Source: Dryomyza anilis
Lineage: Eukaryota; Arthropoda; Insecta; Diptera; Dryomyzidae
Assembly (NCBI GenBank): GCA_951804985.1
Contig: OX638132.1
Span: 10,521,529-10,585,528, forward strand
Reading direction: 5' to 3'
DNA length: 64,000 nucleotides
In this document: positions 23,343-35,296 of the stretch, piece after piece
Layout: every line of letters begins with the position of its first letter
Numbering within the stretch: the first letter of the stretch is position 1
Program-made: the position numbers and the translations under genes
The notes under the pieces: generated by a model
What the model was told of the DNA's origin: nothing
Databases searched by the model: none
What the model saw: the letters and a program-made list of their open reading frames with translations, nothing else

Positions 23343-24822
23343 TAGAAATCCAAATGCTATCAATATATCTATTTTTTCATACCATCTAAGAGGCTGTTAC
23401 GGGGATGTAAGTTCCCCGTTATGCTATTCGTTTCGATATCGTTACAAGATCAATGCATCCCGGCCACGAAGGTTACGTTAAGTTCATCCTAATCATTTAT
23501 ATTATGTACGCATTCATCAAAACGTTACGTTCCGTTTCGATGACATTTGAGCACGTTACGTTACGTCTATTATAACTCCAGCTTTGGTATGAGTGAACGT
23601 GAATATTTTTAAACCCTATGTTTTATGTATTTAATTATGTAAAATTATGCCTTCATTATTTTTTTTATTCTTTAACACTTTCGTCTATATTTTGTGTTTC
23701 ATTTTTGTGTGGTTCGTTCAAAATTTTTAAAAACATTTTTAATTAATTGGGTTCATTAGAGTTAAATATGATTTAATTTGTTGAACTTAACATTAGTTCA
23801 AGTTCACAAATATAAGTCTAACATAAAATTTAATGTGCCAAATTTTTATTATTTAAATTTAACATTTAAATTTTTTTTGTTCACTTAATTGAACACATTT
23901 GTTATACACTTGTTTTATAAAATTAAATTTCAATCACTGTCACTGGATTAAATGATGAGTTTGATTGAAGGCTGCTGGAAATTTTGCTGATTAACCAAAT
24001 ATTACTTCAGAACTCTATAAAGAGATGGAAATCATTTCAAGCTGTATTTTTCTTATATTATTTTTATTTTTTTAATTGCGTTGCATTATTTTTTGGTTAT
24101 AATTTTTTCTATTTATTTAATTTTTATTTATTTTCACTATAAATTTTTATTTTATTTGTTTAGTTTAATCACTACCACATTTGTTACACTTATGTGAGCC
24201 GTTTGAATAACGCACGATTGCACGCCATGACCACTAAAACCGAACTGAATACCGGCAATAAAAATGCCGCATTGGAGACCAAACAATGAACATGAAGAAC
24301 ACAAAACGTGCTCCAAGAAGAGCAACAAAACTCTCTCGCAGTTGTCTGAGCTACGCAGAGAACAAGTAATCGCAGAGACAAAGAGTGAAATGTTTTGTTT
24401 TTGAATAATATCAATACAAAATTAATTGAATTATTAAATATAGTGAATGAGCGATTAGATGGAATATTTAATTGTTTATAAATGAGTAATAGAAAAGAAA
24501 ACATATTTTTCTTTCAATTTGTGTAGAAATATTTTGGATTAAGAAGATGTACAATTTTTTTGAGGAGATATTTTTTACTGTTAATTTAATCATAAATTAA
24601 TGACGTGTTTGTGCATCGATTTCAGTAATTTTCAAACACAGTCTTTTTACTTGATGCAAACATATTCCTGCCAAATTCCATTAAAATCGATTCAATAGTT
24701 TTTGAATTATCGTGTTTACAGTCGAAAACGGACGGACGGATGTACTGACAGACAGAATATATATATATAGTTTCCCATCCATTTGTCCATACCTTCTATG
24801 AAGCCGTTACAGGGTGTAAGTT
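23343..24822. other. AT-rich DNA with a partial family R copy and a GC-richer island
   Basis: 23411..23560 carries the family R left part (CGTTTCGATATCGTTAC...). 24195..24380 is GC-richer than its surroundings and may be a non-coding exon or promoter; the open frames over it are short (27 codons at 24288 on plus, 104 on minus) and unlike known proteins. Confidence 0.35.
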
Positions 24823-25175
24823 CCTAGTATGCAATTCGTTTCGATATCGTTACGAGATCAATGCGACTAGATGGAGAAATCACACAATATCGGACCCGTT
24901 CTTGCAACTATTTCTCACGTCAGTTTGAACCTACATGGTAGGTAAATAGTTATCGATGAATTCTGTCGGTATTTGATATTTTTCGAAATCAACATTGTTT
25001 CGAAAAATATTGCGATATCAAAGTGATATGTGATAAATATCACATTTTGTCTTTAAATTTGAATGTACGAACAAATTTTAAAATCAGAAGCGATAAAACT
25101 ACAAGTTCGAATTTTTTCGAAGTTAGTTCGAGAAAGCTTCAAAGCATCGGAGGTCTTCGAATCATGACAGACTGG
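24823..25175. mobile_element. MITE family R, copy 2
   Basis: Left CCTAGTATGCAATTCGTTTC then GATATCGTTACGAGATCAA; right CATGACAGACTGGATT. Shares with 62268..62667 the GGTCTTCGA / GAAAGCTTC segments. More diverged than the copy at 62 kb. Confidence 0.65.
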
Positions 25176-25895
25176 ATTATAAAAAGAAAGAGAAACTATA
25201 AGTTACATGACAATTGAATTCGAAACCAAAAAATTAAACTAAAGAAAACTAGTAAAATAAGACCAAATAAGAACAAAGAAATAAGACCAAAACCAAAAAA
25301 AAAATGTGGTTTAAATTTTAGTAATTGATTAAAAAAAAGATCGAAACATAACCTTATTTAGAAAATACCAAATAAGAAGTTTCTGAATAAAGAAATATTT
25401 AAATTTCTGTCTCTTCCGAAGAAAAGATATAGTTGTTCGAAAAAACTGTAAACAAAAAAAAAATGATCAATAATACCCCGTAATACCAAAATTTTACCAA
25501 AATCTTAAACCTCTTGGATTTTGATAAATGTCAATTTTGAATTTATTTGATCGGTGATTTGAAGTTGAATTGACTCGGTTAAAACATTTTATTATTTAAA
25601 GAAAATAGTTTTTAACGATCATAACTTTATTGTTTCTTATTCAAAATTTCTGATCCAAAAATTGTGAAAAATTATTTGAATTTATTGTATAAATATGTAG
25701 ATTATCCTACAAGATGTATTTTTTTACAATTTTTAAAATTTAATAATGTATATAAATTTCTTTATTGATGGGCTCTTAAAAAATATATAAATTTTTTGTA
25801 GAATAATTACCTAAACCTTATTATTTGTGTGTTTTTTTGCTTTGATTTTGTTTTTGAGTTTTTACTATTGCATTTTTACTTAGTTTTTGTATTTT
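25176..25895. other. AT-rich DNA, nothing recognised
   Basis: A-rich, with runs of AACCAAA-type simple sequence around 25250..25300. Confidence 0.4.
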
Positions 25896-26032
25896 TATAC
25901 CCTACACCTATGAGGTACAGGGTATATTAACTTTGTGCATATATTGTAACGCCCCTTAGGATGCGTGTCCGGTATGGAAAAGTATATATATTCTTGATCA
26001 GCATCACTACCCGAGTCCGTTTAGCCATGTCC

Positions 26033-26076
<44 letters not shown>

Positions 26077-26768
26077 TGCTGTCTTGCTGTCTTGCTGTCT
26101 TGCTGTCTTGCTGTCTTGCTGTCCGAATACAGAATAACTTGAGAAATACTGATCAGAATACGATGAAATTTCGTCTCAATATATTTTAGCCAAAAGTAGG
26201 AACTGAGTTTGAAAATGAGCCAAATCGGTCAACGGACACGCCCACCTCCCATACAAGTCACTTTTATATAACTCTTTCGGAACTAATAACTCGAAAAGTA
26301 TTCAAGGTATAGTTTTAAAATTTAAAACGTATTGTTATAATTCACCTAAAAATATGTGGTTCAAAAATGGGCGTGATCCGCCCACTTTTTTATTTTCATT
26401 ATTTCCCGGGTTTTCATAGTGATATTTGATCCGTAAACTATTAAAATCAAATCTATGAAATATTAGCCTTTCAAAATTTTAAATATAGGCGTGGTCCGCC
26501 CAAATATATTTTTTAAGTTTTTTATACTTTTTATAAATTTTTTAATATATGGGGATATTAGACGTAAATTTCTGATATATGAATAATTATCTGAGGGTGG
26601 GGAGGTTCAGCATAATTAAAAATTTAAAATTTAGGTATACAATTAAATATTCCTCATTAATATCTCCACCAAAGGTGTAGGGTATTCCATAGTCGAGCCC
26701 GACCGACTATAAAAATCCGCCCCATGTGACCGAACTTACCCATGTGACCTAACTTTCCCAACTCGTTT
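25896..26768 (+). repeat. 'ATACCCTACACC' repeat, copy 4 (longest)
   Basis: The fullest copy. Hairpin start ATACCCTACACCTATGAGG...GGGTAT, TTGTAACGCCCC, an expanded (GTCT)n then (TTGCTGTC)n tract at 26026..26125, two GGGCGTGATCCGCCC-like segments, an inverted end hairpin GGTGTAGGGTATTCC and terminal CTTTCCCAACTCGTTTC. No conserved coding frame. Confidence 0.8.
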
Positions 26769-27955
26769 CTTTTGTTTTAGTATTTTTGTCATTTTGAGTT
26801 TTTGTTTCGTTTTAGTGTTTTACCTTTTTGGTTTGTGTTTTTTCTTTTGTTATTGTGTTTTTGCTTTTTCTTTAGCTTTTGTTTTTCTTATTGTTTTTGT
26901 GTTTTCGCTTTCTTTTTGTGTTTTTACTTTATATGTGCTTTTGTTTTTTTTTTTTTTTGTTTTTGTATTTTTATTTTGAGTTTTTGCATTTGTTTTTTTA
27001 TTTTTGCTTTGTGTTGTTACTTTTGTATTTTTGCATTTGTGTTTTTAATTTTGTGTTTTTCTTTTGTTTTTGGGTTTTTGTTGTTGTGTTTTTTATATTC
27101 TGTTTTTCTGTTCTGGTTTTGCATTTGCTATTGTGTTTATACTTTTTACTATTTTCTGTTTTTCTGTTTGTTTTTTTGTTTTGCTTTTATTTTTGTGTTT
27201 TTACTTTTACTTTTTTTGTTTTTGTTTTTGCTTTTGTTTTTGTGTTTTGATTTTGTGTTTGTGTTTGTGTTTTTGGTTTTGTGTTTTTCTTTTCCTAATG
27301 TTTTTGATTTTGTGTATTTGATTTCGTTCTTGTGTTTCTGCTTTTGTTTTTACTTTTGCATTTGTGATGTGATTTTTTGTTTTTCTTTGGTTATGTTTTT
27401 GTTTTTTTTTAAGATGTGTTTTTGCTTTTGCGTTTTTGCTTTTATGTTTTTGTGTTTTTGCATTTGTGTTTTTGCTTTTGTGTTATGCTTTTATGTTTTT
27501 ACTTTTTTGTTTTTGTTTTTTATTTTGTGTTTTTCTTTTGTTTTTGTTTTTGCTTTTGTGCTTTTGTTTTTGTGTTTTTGCTTTTGTTTCTATGTTTTGC
27601 TTTTTCTTTTTCTTTAGATCTGGATTTACTTTTTTTTTGTTTTGCTTTTGGTGTTTTGCATTTGTGTTTTTCTTTTGTATTCATGCTTTTGTTTTTTGTT
27701 TGGTTTTGATTTTGTGTTTTTATTTTATTTTATTTTGTTTTCTTTTTGTTTTTGCTTTTGTGTTTATAATTTTTATTTTGTGTTTTTGATTTCTAATTCT
27801 GCTTTTGTTATTTGTATTTGCATTTGTTTTTTTATTTCCATCTTTTTTTGTTATTATTTTGTTGTTGTTTTTGTGTTATTGCTTTAGTTTTATGCTTTTG
27901 TTTTTGTGTTTGATATTTTCTTTGTTCTTGTTCTTTTTGCATTTGTATTTTTTTT
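26769..27955. repeat. 1.2-kb imperfect T/G-rich simple-sequence tract
   Basis: The plus strand is built almost only of TTTTTG, TTTTGTG and TTTTGCTTTTG motifs; A and C are rare. No fixed period, but the motif GTTTTTGCTTTTGT recurs many times. Open frames of up to 271 codons on the plus strand exist only because stop codons need A; they encode monotonous F/C/V/L and are not genes. Confidence 0.9.
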
Positions 27956-29048
27956 TGTAACTATACACTTCTTTCTGTATTTATCTCTTACTCTATTTGC
28001 AGATTAGGAAAAAAGTACACCCAACAGATTTCATATACTAACTCTTACCACACACAATTAAATCAAGTGCAAAAATTTCATTTCTTTTCAGCAACTCATT
28101 TGCTTTTTGTACATACACTGCCTTGAAATTCTTAGAAATTCCACGTAGGATTATAATCGCATAGTATTCGCCATATTTAGCAAAACTTAAATTGAAGTAA
28201 AATTTATATGCAACACTTCACAAGGATTTTTAAATGTTTTGCTAAAGTTGAAATTAGTTTCAACTTAGTTGAGGATTTATTTTAATTTGAAAAATCTTCA
28301 ACTTGGTACTTTTCGCAGTTGTGTATATTTCATTCATGGTTGAAACAACGGTTGAAATACGAAAATTTCCTATTAAGCTAACTTTAAAAACACAAATTTA
28401 TGGCGCATGCATTGAAGGTACCAATAAACATATTTTTTAAATAATCAGAGATTTAAACTGTAACCGAATTCTAAGCAATTTGCAAAATATGAAATAAGTT
28501 TTTGATCTGGTCACAAAGTACCTTGTAGTTTTTAATGTAGTCACTGATTCTATGATATTTCTTGAGTGAACCTTTTTCCTTTCACACACTTTTCAATTTC
28601 ATAACTTCATTTCCAATTATCTTCCAATAAATTAATTTCCTATGTGGATCGAAAAAAAGTGCTCAATGCCATTGTCATCGCATCAATTTTATTTTAATTT
28701 ATTTTTGTTTCTGCTTTCAATGGCCATATTCTTTTGGAAACATAGGCCATGTCGGGTAAAATGGCAACTGTTGCTGAAGATGCAATCTATGTATTTGTGC
28801 CACTGGCCAAACTCTGCATTCTCTGTTTATTAATTGAATCCAATTTATAGTGCAGCTGCATGGATTTTGAAAGTCATCAACACATTTGCAAACTTTCCGA
28901 ATACCACACATGTCGGTGCGTATTTAACGAGAATTACTAAATCAATTTTATGCAGTTTATGAGGTACTGGAAAATTGCAAATATAAATTTGAACTAAAGC
29001 TTTAATCGTTGGCAATACATTTTACTCAAATGCAGTAAATGTCACTCA
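27956..29048. other. AT-rich DNA, nothing recognised
   Basis: Short inverted similarity around 28180..28330 (GTTGAAATTAGTTTCAAC). The GC-richer stretch at 28730..28920 has no family resemblance. Confidence 0.4.
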
Positions 29049-29062
29049 TACGTAACTGTTAA

Positions 29063-29372
29063 TAATAATAATAATAGTATGGCGCTACAGTCCTGTATAG
29101 AACTTCGGCCGAGCTCTCTCACCATTTTGAGCTGTGCGTGTTATATTTGTACTCAAAGTGGTGGGACCTACAGTTTATTGCCGAATCCGAACGGCGGGTG
29201 AGAGCTTTTTCATAGGCAATGGTTTTACTCTCGTAGGTTTGCCATTTACTGCCGAGAGGTACCACGGTATAGAAAATGTTTCTATGAAAAGATGTTGTTA
29301 GCCCCAGTCCAGTCTTGAACCGGGGACCTTTCGGCTCGCAGTCCAACGCACTAACCACTGAGCTACCGCGGC
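29063..29372 (-). mobile_element. tRNA-derived SINE, copy 3, with 14-bp target duplication
   Basis: Minus-strand element with box A-like TAGCTCAGTGGTTAGTGCG and box B-like GGTTCAAGAC, body as in copy 1, and a TAA-repeat tail at 29063. It is bracketed by a perfect 14-bp direct repeat TACGTAACTGTTAA at 29049..29062 and 29373..29386, the hallmark of LINE-machinery retrotransposition. Confidence 0.93.
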
Positions 29373-29386
29373 TACGTAACTGTTAA

Positions 29387-29803
29387 CGGAATAGAATTTT
29401 CTTTTTAGATTCACATATTTAAAATTCTAAATCCACCGTCATTTCAAAGATTTGAGCATTTTGAATTTTTCGGTCGTGGTTGATGTTTTTCGAAAAATGT
29501 CCATATGTCAAAATAAAGCTATAATCACAATTTAAAATTATTTTTTCAGTATTACTCGTATTACTTTCATATCTATTCCTAATTATTGTTTTCAATTTTT
29601 AATTTTATTTATTTATCATAAATTTCTAATATATTAATTTGGAAAATAAATAAAGACTCCAGACTCCATAAAACCATCCTACAATATTTCTTTAATTTCT
29701 GAGATGGTGCCATATAAAAAATACTTCAAATAAGTATGGTTCTCCAAACATAATTTTGCAGGCATTAACATGTATGTTTGGAATTTTATGTAAACATGAT
29801 ATA
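29387..29803. other. AT-rich DNA, nothing recognised
   Basis: No feature that I can support. Confidence 0.4.
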
Positions 29804-30886
29804 TTAGGGTGTCACTTATTTTTTAACACCCTTGTCTCACCTCCTAGGATTGTTTATTAGGACTCAAAATTTGAAGAACGGGAACACGTGCCGCAAGTAC
29901 ATTGAAAATTGTACTAGGAGGTGCATTTGTACTAGGTATGTCGATCCCGGGATCCCGGGATTGAGCCTAAAATCAGTCCCGAAATAATCCCGGGATTCAA
30001 AACTGAAATCCCGGGATTTTCGGGATTAGAAAAATGCTATAAATAGTATTGAAAGTGCTGCTATTTATGAAAATAAAATAAACAATCATGCATTTATTCA
30101 CTGTGTCATTGAGTAATATTAAACTAAGGCATTAACATATTTTTAAAATATTCTTATTGTCATTTTTTTATTCTTTTCTAAATATGAAATAAACTAAATG
30201 TAAATGTTGTATGCATTATTAAAAACAACATAACGTAAATGCTTCCACCATCGTTAGATGAATCTAATTCTGTCTTATAATTTCTTTACAACTGAACTGC
30301 CCTACAATAATTTTGGTGTAGTTAAAGTTTCTACAAATATTGGATACATTTATAACACTGATTCTGAAAATGGTATAAGTTTTCAAAATTTGGCTCTAGT
30401 TTTCAAAATATAGCCCATTTTTTAATAAACCATTATTTTGGTTTTTCTCTATTTTTAAAAATTCAACAAAAGAAAATACTGAAAGTAACTTTTCGATATT
30501 AGACCCATAACACCTAGCGCTACAATAAACAAATTTGTTTTTATGCGTGAAAAATTTTATTTTCCTTGGTTTATATGTGTTTACTGCTGTATAAAACAAT
30601 GGATAACTCGAAAAATTATCGATATGTCGAAAATTCGATTACAGGTAATTTTTTTCGCAAACAGTTCTAGAAGATTGTTTACTCAAAACATGGTTTCGGA
30701 ATATTCTACAATTCGACTCCTAGTACAAATGCACCTTCTAGTACAATTTTCTATGTCATTGCAGCACGTATTCCCGTTCTTCATATTCAAAAATATGTTC
30801 ACATCTTATTTTTTGTCCCTAATAAACAATCCTAGGGGGTGAGAAAACTAAAAATCGAAAAAAGTGTCAAATAAGTGATACCCTAA
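29804..30886. mobile_element. Foldback element with ~130-160 bp inverted arms
   Basis: The left arm 29804..29935 starts TTAGGGTGTCACTTATTT; the right arm 30717..30886 ends AAATAAGTGATACCCTAA. The arms share CCTAGGATTGTTTATTAG, GAAGAACGGGAA.ACGTG and AATTGTACTAG.AGGTGCA, with indels. The loop starts with TCCCGGGATCCCGGGATT (29946..) as in the hAT-like element at 43307..44810, so the loop carries or derives from that family. A start-of-frame at 30543..30842 is chance. Confidence 0.75.
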
Positions 30887-31599
30887 TAATATATAATTGC
30901 CTGATAAATCGTTTGTAAACAGGGTTGTCTTGAGACTTGAACAGTGTTGTAATGAGCTCTGATTTACATTATGTTATCACGGAAACATTTTGATGTTGCC
31001 CCTTAAAATGGTGCATGTTGAAATAGAAACATAATAATTACCACATCAAAACAAAATAAATATTTGAACCGAAACATAAATATGTTTAAAATATAGCTTG
31101 ATTTGGAACGACCTGAATATAAATATGTATATATATAAACATATTAGTTGTTTCAGTTCAAAAAGTAGCATGTTTGCATACAAAAATATCTAACTAAATA
31201 TTTTTGGAAATGAATCCTGAAAATAAAAATAAAATATTGTTTTTTTTTATTAATTTTTATTATAAATCATTAAACATGCACAGTGGGAATTAATAATATT
31301 TGAACTCAAATACAAAATTTTAAATGCATAAATAAATAATTGAATTAAAACTGCAAGTACAAGTCTCAGTACAGCACATAGCGTTGGCAAGGAATTCGCG
31401 GAGCCTGTTATACAGAAAAAATGCCGAATTCTGTTTGAAACTAGATGCACTGATTTTTCAGTTGTGTTTTATTTGATGAAATATCCGTGTCGGCTTTTCA
31501 CAATAATTTTAGAAAAACATTCAGGAACAATTAAATTATATACTGCACTATTAAATGATATTATTTGTTACTATTTGTACTTTTTGTACCACAATTTGT
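30887..31599. other. AT-rich DNA, nothing recognised
   Basis: No gene or clear repeat end. Confidence 0.4.
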
Positions 31600-32650
31600 A
31601 TATTTTTAAAATTTACAAATGACGTCGTATTACCGATACGAATAAGTTTTCTCAACAAACATCAAAAGAGACGTAAGCAGAAAATGGCGGTCACCAAGTG
31701 TAAACTTCGTATACAAGAAGAATATTGCAAGAATACTTTTATTTACATCTAATTTCATTTTTATACCCTACACTAAGAGTGAAAGGGTATATTCAGTTTG
31801 GTACGCCGTTTGTAACACCCTGAAGAAAGCATCTCCGGTATAGAAAAGTATATATATTCTTGATCCTGAGTCGATTTAGATTACTTATATATCTAAGCTG
31901 TCTGAACAAGAAAATTGGCATGATTCATCTATTGTGACCTGAGAACCGACCACTTATGTTCAAATACCTCATTTAAAATGTTCATATACTGATCAATTTT
32001 ACTGTATACGTGCTTAGGTAAACTTTTTTGGTCAAATATATATTGACATCATGCTGAAATACATGAAAATAATGTTTACCTGCGAAACGAGTTGTGGTTC
32101 CCACACCTACCCATTTATAAATATGGGTATCAAATGAATAATTCTTCAGCGATCGAAAGTTTGTAGTTATTTTTAGGATTCGTATACCCTGGTGACCTAT
32201 ATACCACTTTGAATGGTAACCACACATATGTGAAGGGTATTTATAGTCGGCTTAGACCGACTGTAATTTTGATAATTCTAAATATCATAATAACACCTAC
32301 TTTAAAATTTCCCATGTGATCTAACCTTCCCAACTGGTTTTGTTTCTTTTCAAACATCAGTATGTTTAAAAGGACCAATACATACTTCAAACGATGACAA
32401 AAGAGACGTAGATAGAAAACTCTGCTCAACGAGTGCCAACTTCGTGTACAAGAAGAATGTTGAAAGAATACATTTATGTAAATCCAATTTCCTTTTTGTT
32501 TGTTTTTAAACATCAATATGTTCAAACGATGGCGTAGGTAGAAAATGCGGCGCAACGTTGCCAACTTCGTCTGTCGATAACTAATCGAATGAAGACGAGC
32601 GTTGCGAAAATACGTTTTAATTAGATTGGAATAGCATTTTCTGTTTGTTT
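31600..32650. repeat. Array of ~130-bp 'AAAGAGACGTAG' repeats, interrupted
   Basis: Three copies: about 31640..31760, 32375..32500 and 32510..32650. Each has CATCA..(AAAAGAGA)CGTAG.TAGAAAATG, then CAACTTCGT and ACAAGAAGAAT or similar. The first and second are separated by the 'ATACCCTACACC' repeat at 31760..32338, evidently a later insertion. A fourth copy is at 4312..4425. Confidence 0.6.
31760..32338 (+). repeat. 'ATACCCTACACC' repeat, copy 5 (subfamily a)
   Basis: Starts ATACCCTACACTAAGAG, shares TTTGGTACGCCGTTTGTAAC with 10840..11567, and ends GTGATCTAACCTTCCCAACT. The GTCTGTCC-rich segment is deleted compared with copy 1. Confidence 0.75.
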
Positions 32651-33489
32651 TGAAACATAGTTATAACCAAGTAAACTGCCAAGAAATAGTTTATTCAAAT
32701 GCAATTAAAATTTTATGTTTGTATTGTAACATATTTATGATAAGTTTGACAGATTCTGCTGGGGAATATATAAAATGTTTACACAATATGTTATTCAATC
32801 TGAACAATAATTTAATTACGCTTCTTTCGTAATACTTGTATGGTGATTTCGTATTATTTTTTAATAAAAATCAAACATATTCAAACAAATCTTTTCTATC
32901 CGTGTATGACTGAAGAATTAAGGTATGCATGCAAAAGCGGATTTGTGCAAGAAATAATCAGAATGGAACAAATGGAAGAATGGGGTGATTGAAAACTCTT
33001 TTCTCGAATTTTTTTTTTGTTTTTACTAGTCTTGAAATAACAGTTTTTATACTGTATAGCACAACATGACGTATTAGTAATATTTTAGTTTTGACTTGTA
33101 TTTCATTTCTAATTCTTACTTCGTGATATTTTTTGCAATTTCTGCATTAAAATAACTTAAACTAATTTAACAATCAAACGTTAGGAAATGTTGTTTTATT
33201 TGTTTTAACTATTTTTGTTGCTCTTTTATTTTGTGTTTGCGTTTCTTCTGTTAATTGTTAAATGCTGATATAAAATTTAATGTCACAAAAACAGCTTCTG
33301 CAAAATACCTGCGTGATATTATTTGTTTTTTCTTTTATCTATATTTCTTTATTGTGCGGTATTGTTGAAGTTTTTAATATTTCTTTTATTCGTTTCATTT
33401 TTTTAATCAGTGATTTTTTCACTAACAAGTTTGCATGTCACGTAATATTTGTGTGTTTCTGAATGGACTAAAATTTAATATACCTCACA
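32651..33489. other. AT-rich DNA, nothing recognised
   Basis: T-rich stretches; open frames of 60-70 codons look random. Confidence 0.4.
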
Positions 33490-34370
33490 ATTTGATAACT
33501 TACCATACGCTTCCCAAAATCTTCCAATTACATGTGTGTTGGCCCAAAACATTCCCCAAATATTCTATAAATATAACAGTAATTTTGTCTCGGATACCCG
33601 GTCTGGCATTATTAAGAAATATTCCGATACCCCAGCTAACATTTTTGGCAGGATCGAGGCAGTTCATTTACATTTTTTTTACATATTTCAAGCAAACAAA
33701 GGTGAAATTTGTATCAAAAGCTGTCTGTTTTCTGCCCATTCCCAAAATATGGCGTTAATCTGCCATTAAAATACCATCAAATTTTACAACCTGTTTACAC
33801 TTCCCAAGATATTCCATTTAGCTGTGCGTTTGCCGGAAATATGCCCGAAATATTCCTTTAAAATTCCAGACATTTTTCTCGGGTATATTTCCGGAAATCA
33901 ATCAGATAAATGGAATATTTTTGGAATTGTATAACAGGTTGTTAAATTTTGTGGAATTTTAATGGTAGATGGTAGATGGCATATTTTGGGAACGGGCCAA
34001 AAACTGACAGCTTGTGATATAAACTCCGCCTTTGTCTGTTTGAAATATGTCGAGGAAATGCTTCTGAACTCCATGACCCTGGCAAAAATTTTGTGTGGGG
34101 AATATTCCGAGACATCATTATTGGATTTTTCTGAAATATTTTTAGGGCATGTTTCCGGCAAACGCACATATAAATAGAATATTTTGGGAAGTGTATAGCA
34201 GGATGTAAAATATGAAGGAATTTTAATGGCTGATTCAAGAAATATTTTGGGAAGTTTCCGAAAACAGACTGCTTGTGATACAAACTCTACATTTGTTTGT
34301 TTGAAATATGTCGAAAAAATGTTTCTAAACTGCCTCGACCCTGCCATACATTTGCGCTGAATTATGTTAA
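33490..34370. repeat. Inverted array of ~230-bp repeat units
   Basis: The left half (33490..33890) and right half (33900..34370) carry the same units in opposite orientation, meeting at about 33893 (TCGGGTATATTTCCGGAAAT). Shared landmarks: GGATCGAGGCAGTT / GGGTCGAGGCAGTT, CATATTTCAAGCAAACAAA, TGTGCGTTTGCCGGAAA, CTTCCCAAAATATTC. The right half holds about two units. Open frames of 107 codons (plus) and 149 codons (minus) read through these units and resemble each other only because the DNA repeats. Confidence 0.8.
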
Positions 34371-34955
34371 ATAATATTTCGACATATAGAACTGCAGTAT
34401 AATTTAATATTAACTATGCCACATGCAATCAAACAGCAATGACATGAATGAACTTTTGGATATACATTCCACATTTAATTAGTATCTACAATATGAATCG
34501 ATTATAATCATCATTAGAGTGTCATTAACATGGCAATTGAATTATCATGCATTAATTACACAAACCTTATGTTGTTGTCGCTAATTTACATTTCAATTTC
34601 ATTTATCATAGTATTTTTAGAACTGTCTGTCTACATTGTTCGTCTTTACCTCAGGAAATATTGCTGAACACAACGTAATAAACATTTCGTCAAGCCTTAG
34701 CGAATATTTTTTGAATTTTGTAGTTTTCAATAATATTTTTTGACTATTCCCCAAGCTTTAATCATAAATTCGAGATCACGTATAATAAACAGCAATTTGG
34801 GCTAAAAATCTGTGTTCTATAAGCTCACTAATATTCTACATTTTTTAAAAACTTTAGATCAACTTGTACAACAATTATATCTAAATATTACTTTCTACAC
34901 TTGTAATGCACTAGAAATTGACTTGAGATTGGTTTGAAGTGATATGTATGCTGTA
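34371..34955. other. AT-rich DNA, nothing recognised
   Basis: No feature that I can support. Confidence 0.4.
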
Positions 34956-35296
34956 AAGAGTTTTTCAATAAGAGCGCTACAAAAGTTTTTTTCAAGAGTT
35001 TTTCAACAGGGACGCAACAAAAGTAGAGCGACAGGGACAGCAAACGACGCCATATTTCTTGCCGCTCTTTTGACATTTCTCTTCAGTAATGTTTGCCATT
35101 TCATGATGGAAAGATGTACGAGCCAACAACGAGTCGAAATTATTAAAATTTACTACCAAAATTCAAATTCGTATATATTTCCATCATGAAATGGCAAACC
35201 TTATTGAAGAGAAATGTCAAAAGAGCGGCATGAAATATGGCGTCGTGTGCTGTCCCTGTCGCTCTAATTTTGTAGCGTCCCTGTCGAAAAACCCTT
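34956..35296. mobile_element. Palindromic mariner-family MITE
   Basis: Flanked by TA (34954..34955 and 35297..35298). Most of the element is a left end followed by its own inverted copy: AGAGCGACAGGGACAGCA, CGCCATATTTCTTGCCGCTC and GCCATTTCATGATGGAAAGA on the left, and the complements on the right. The central ~60 bp include CAACAACGAGTCGAAATTAT. Terminal sequence matches the transposase-bearing element at 3138..4092. Confidence 0.85.

Noticed and set aside
24190..24504. 104-codon minus-strand open frame
   Set aside because: No recognisable domain and composition typical of chance frames over a slightly GC-richer island.
26794..27887. Overlapping long open frames (up to 271 codons) on the plus strand
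   Set aside because: They arise because the T/G-only sequence can hardly form stop codons; the products are monotonous F/C/V/L and all three frames are similarly open.
28642..28911. Short open frames on both strands near 28.7 kb
   Set aside because: About 63 codons each, no family resemblance, no splice context; insufficient to call a gene.
33435..34347. Similar-looking plus and minus frames of 107 and 149 codons
   Set aside because: They resemble each other because the DNA is an inverted repeat; no known protein family and no start context.
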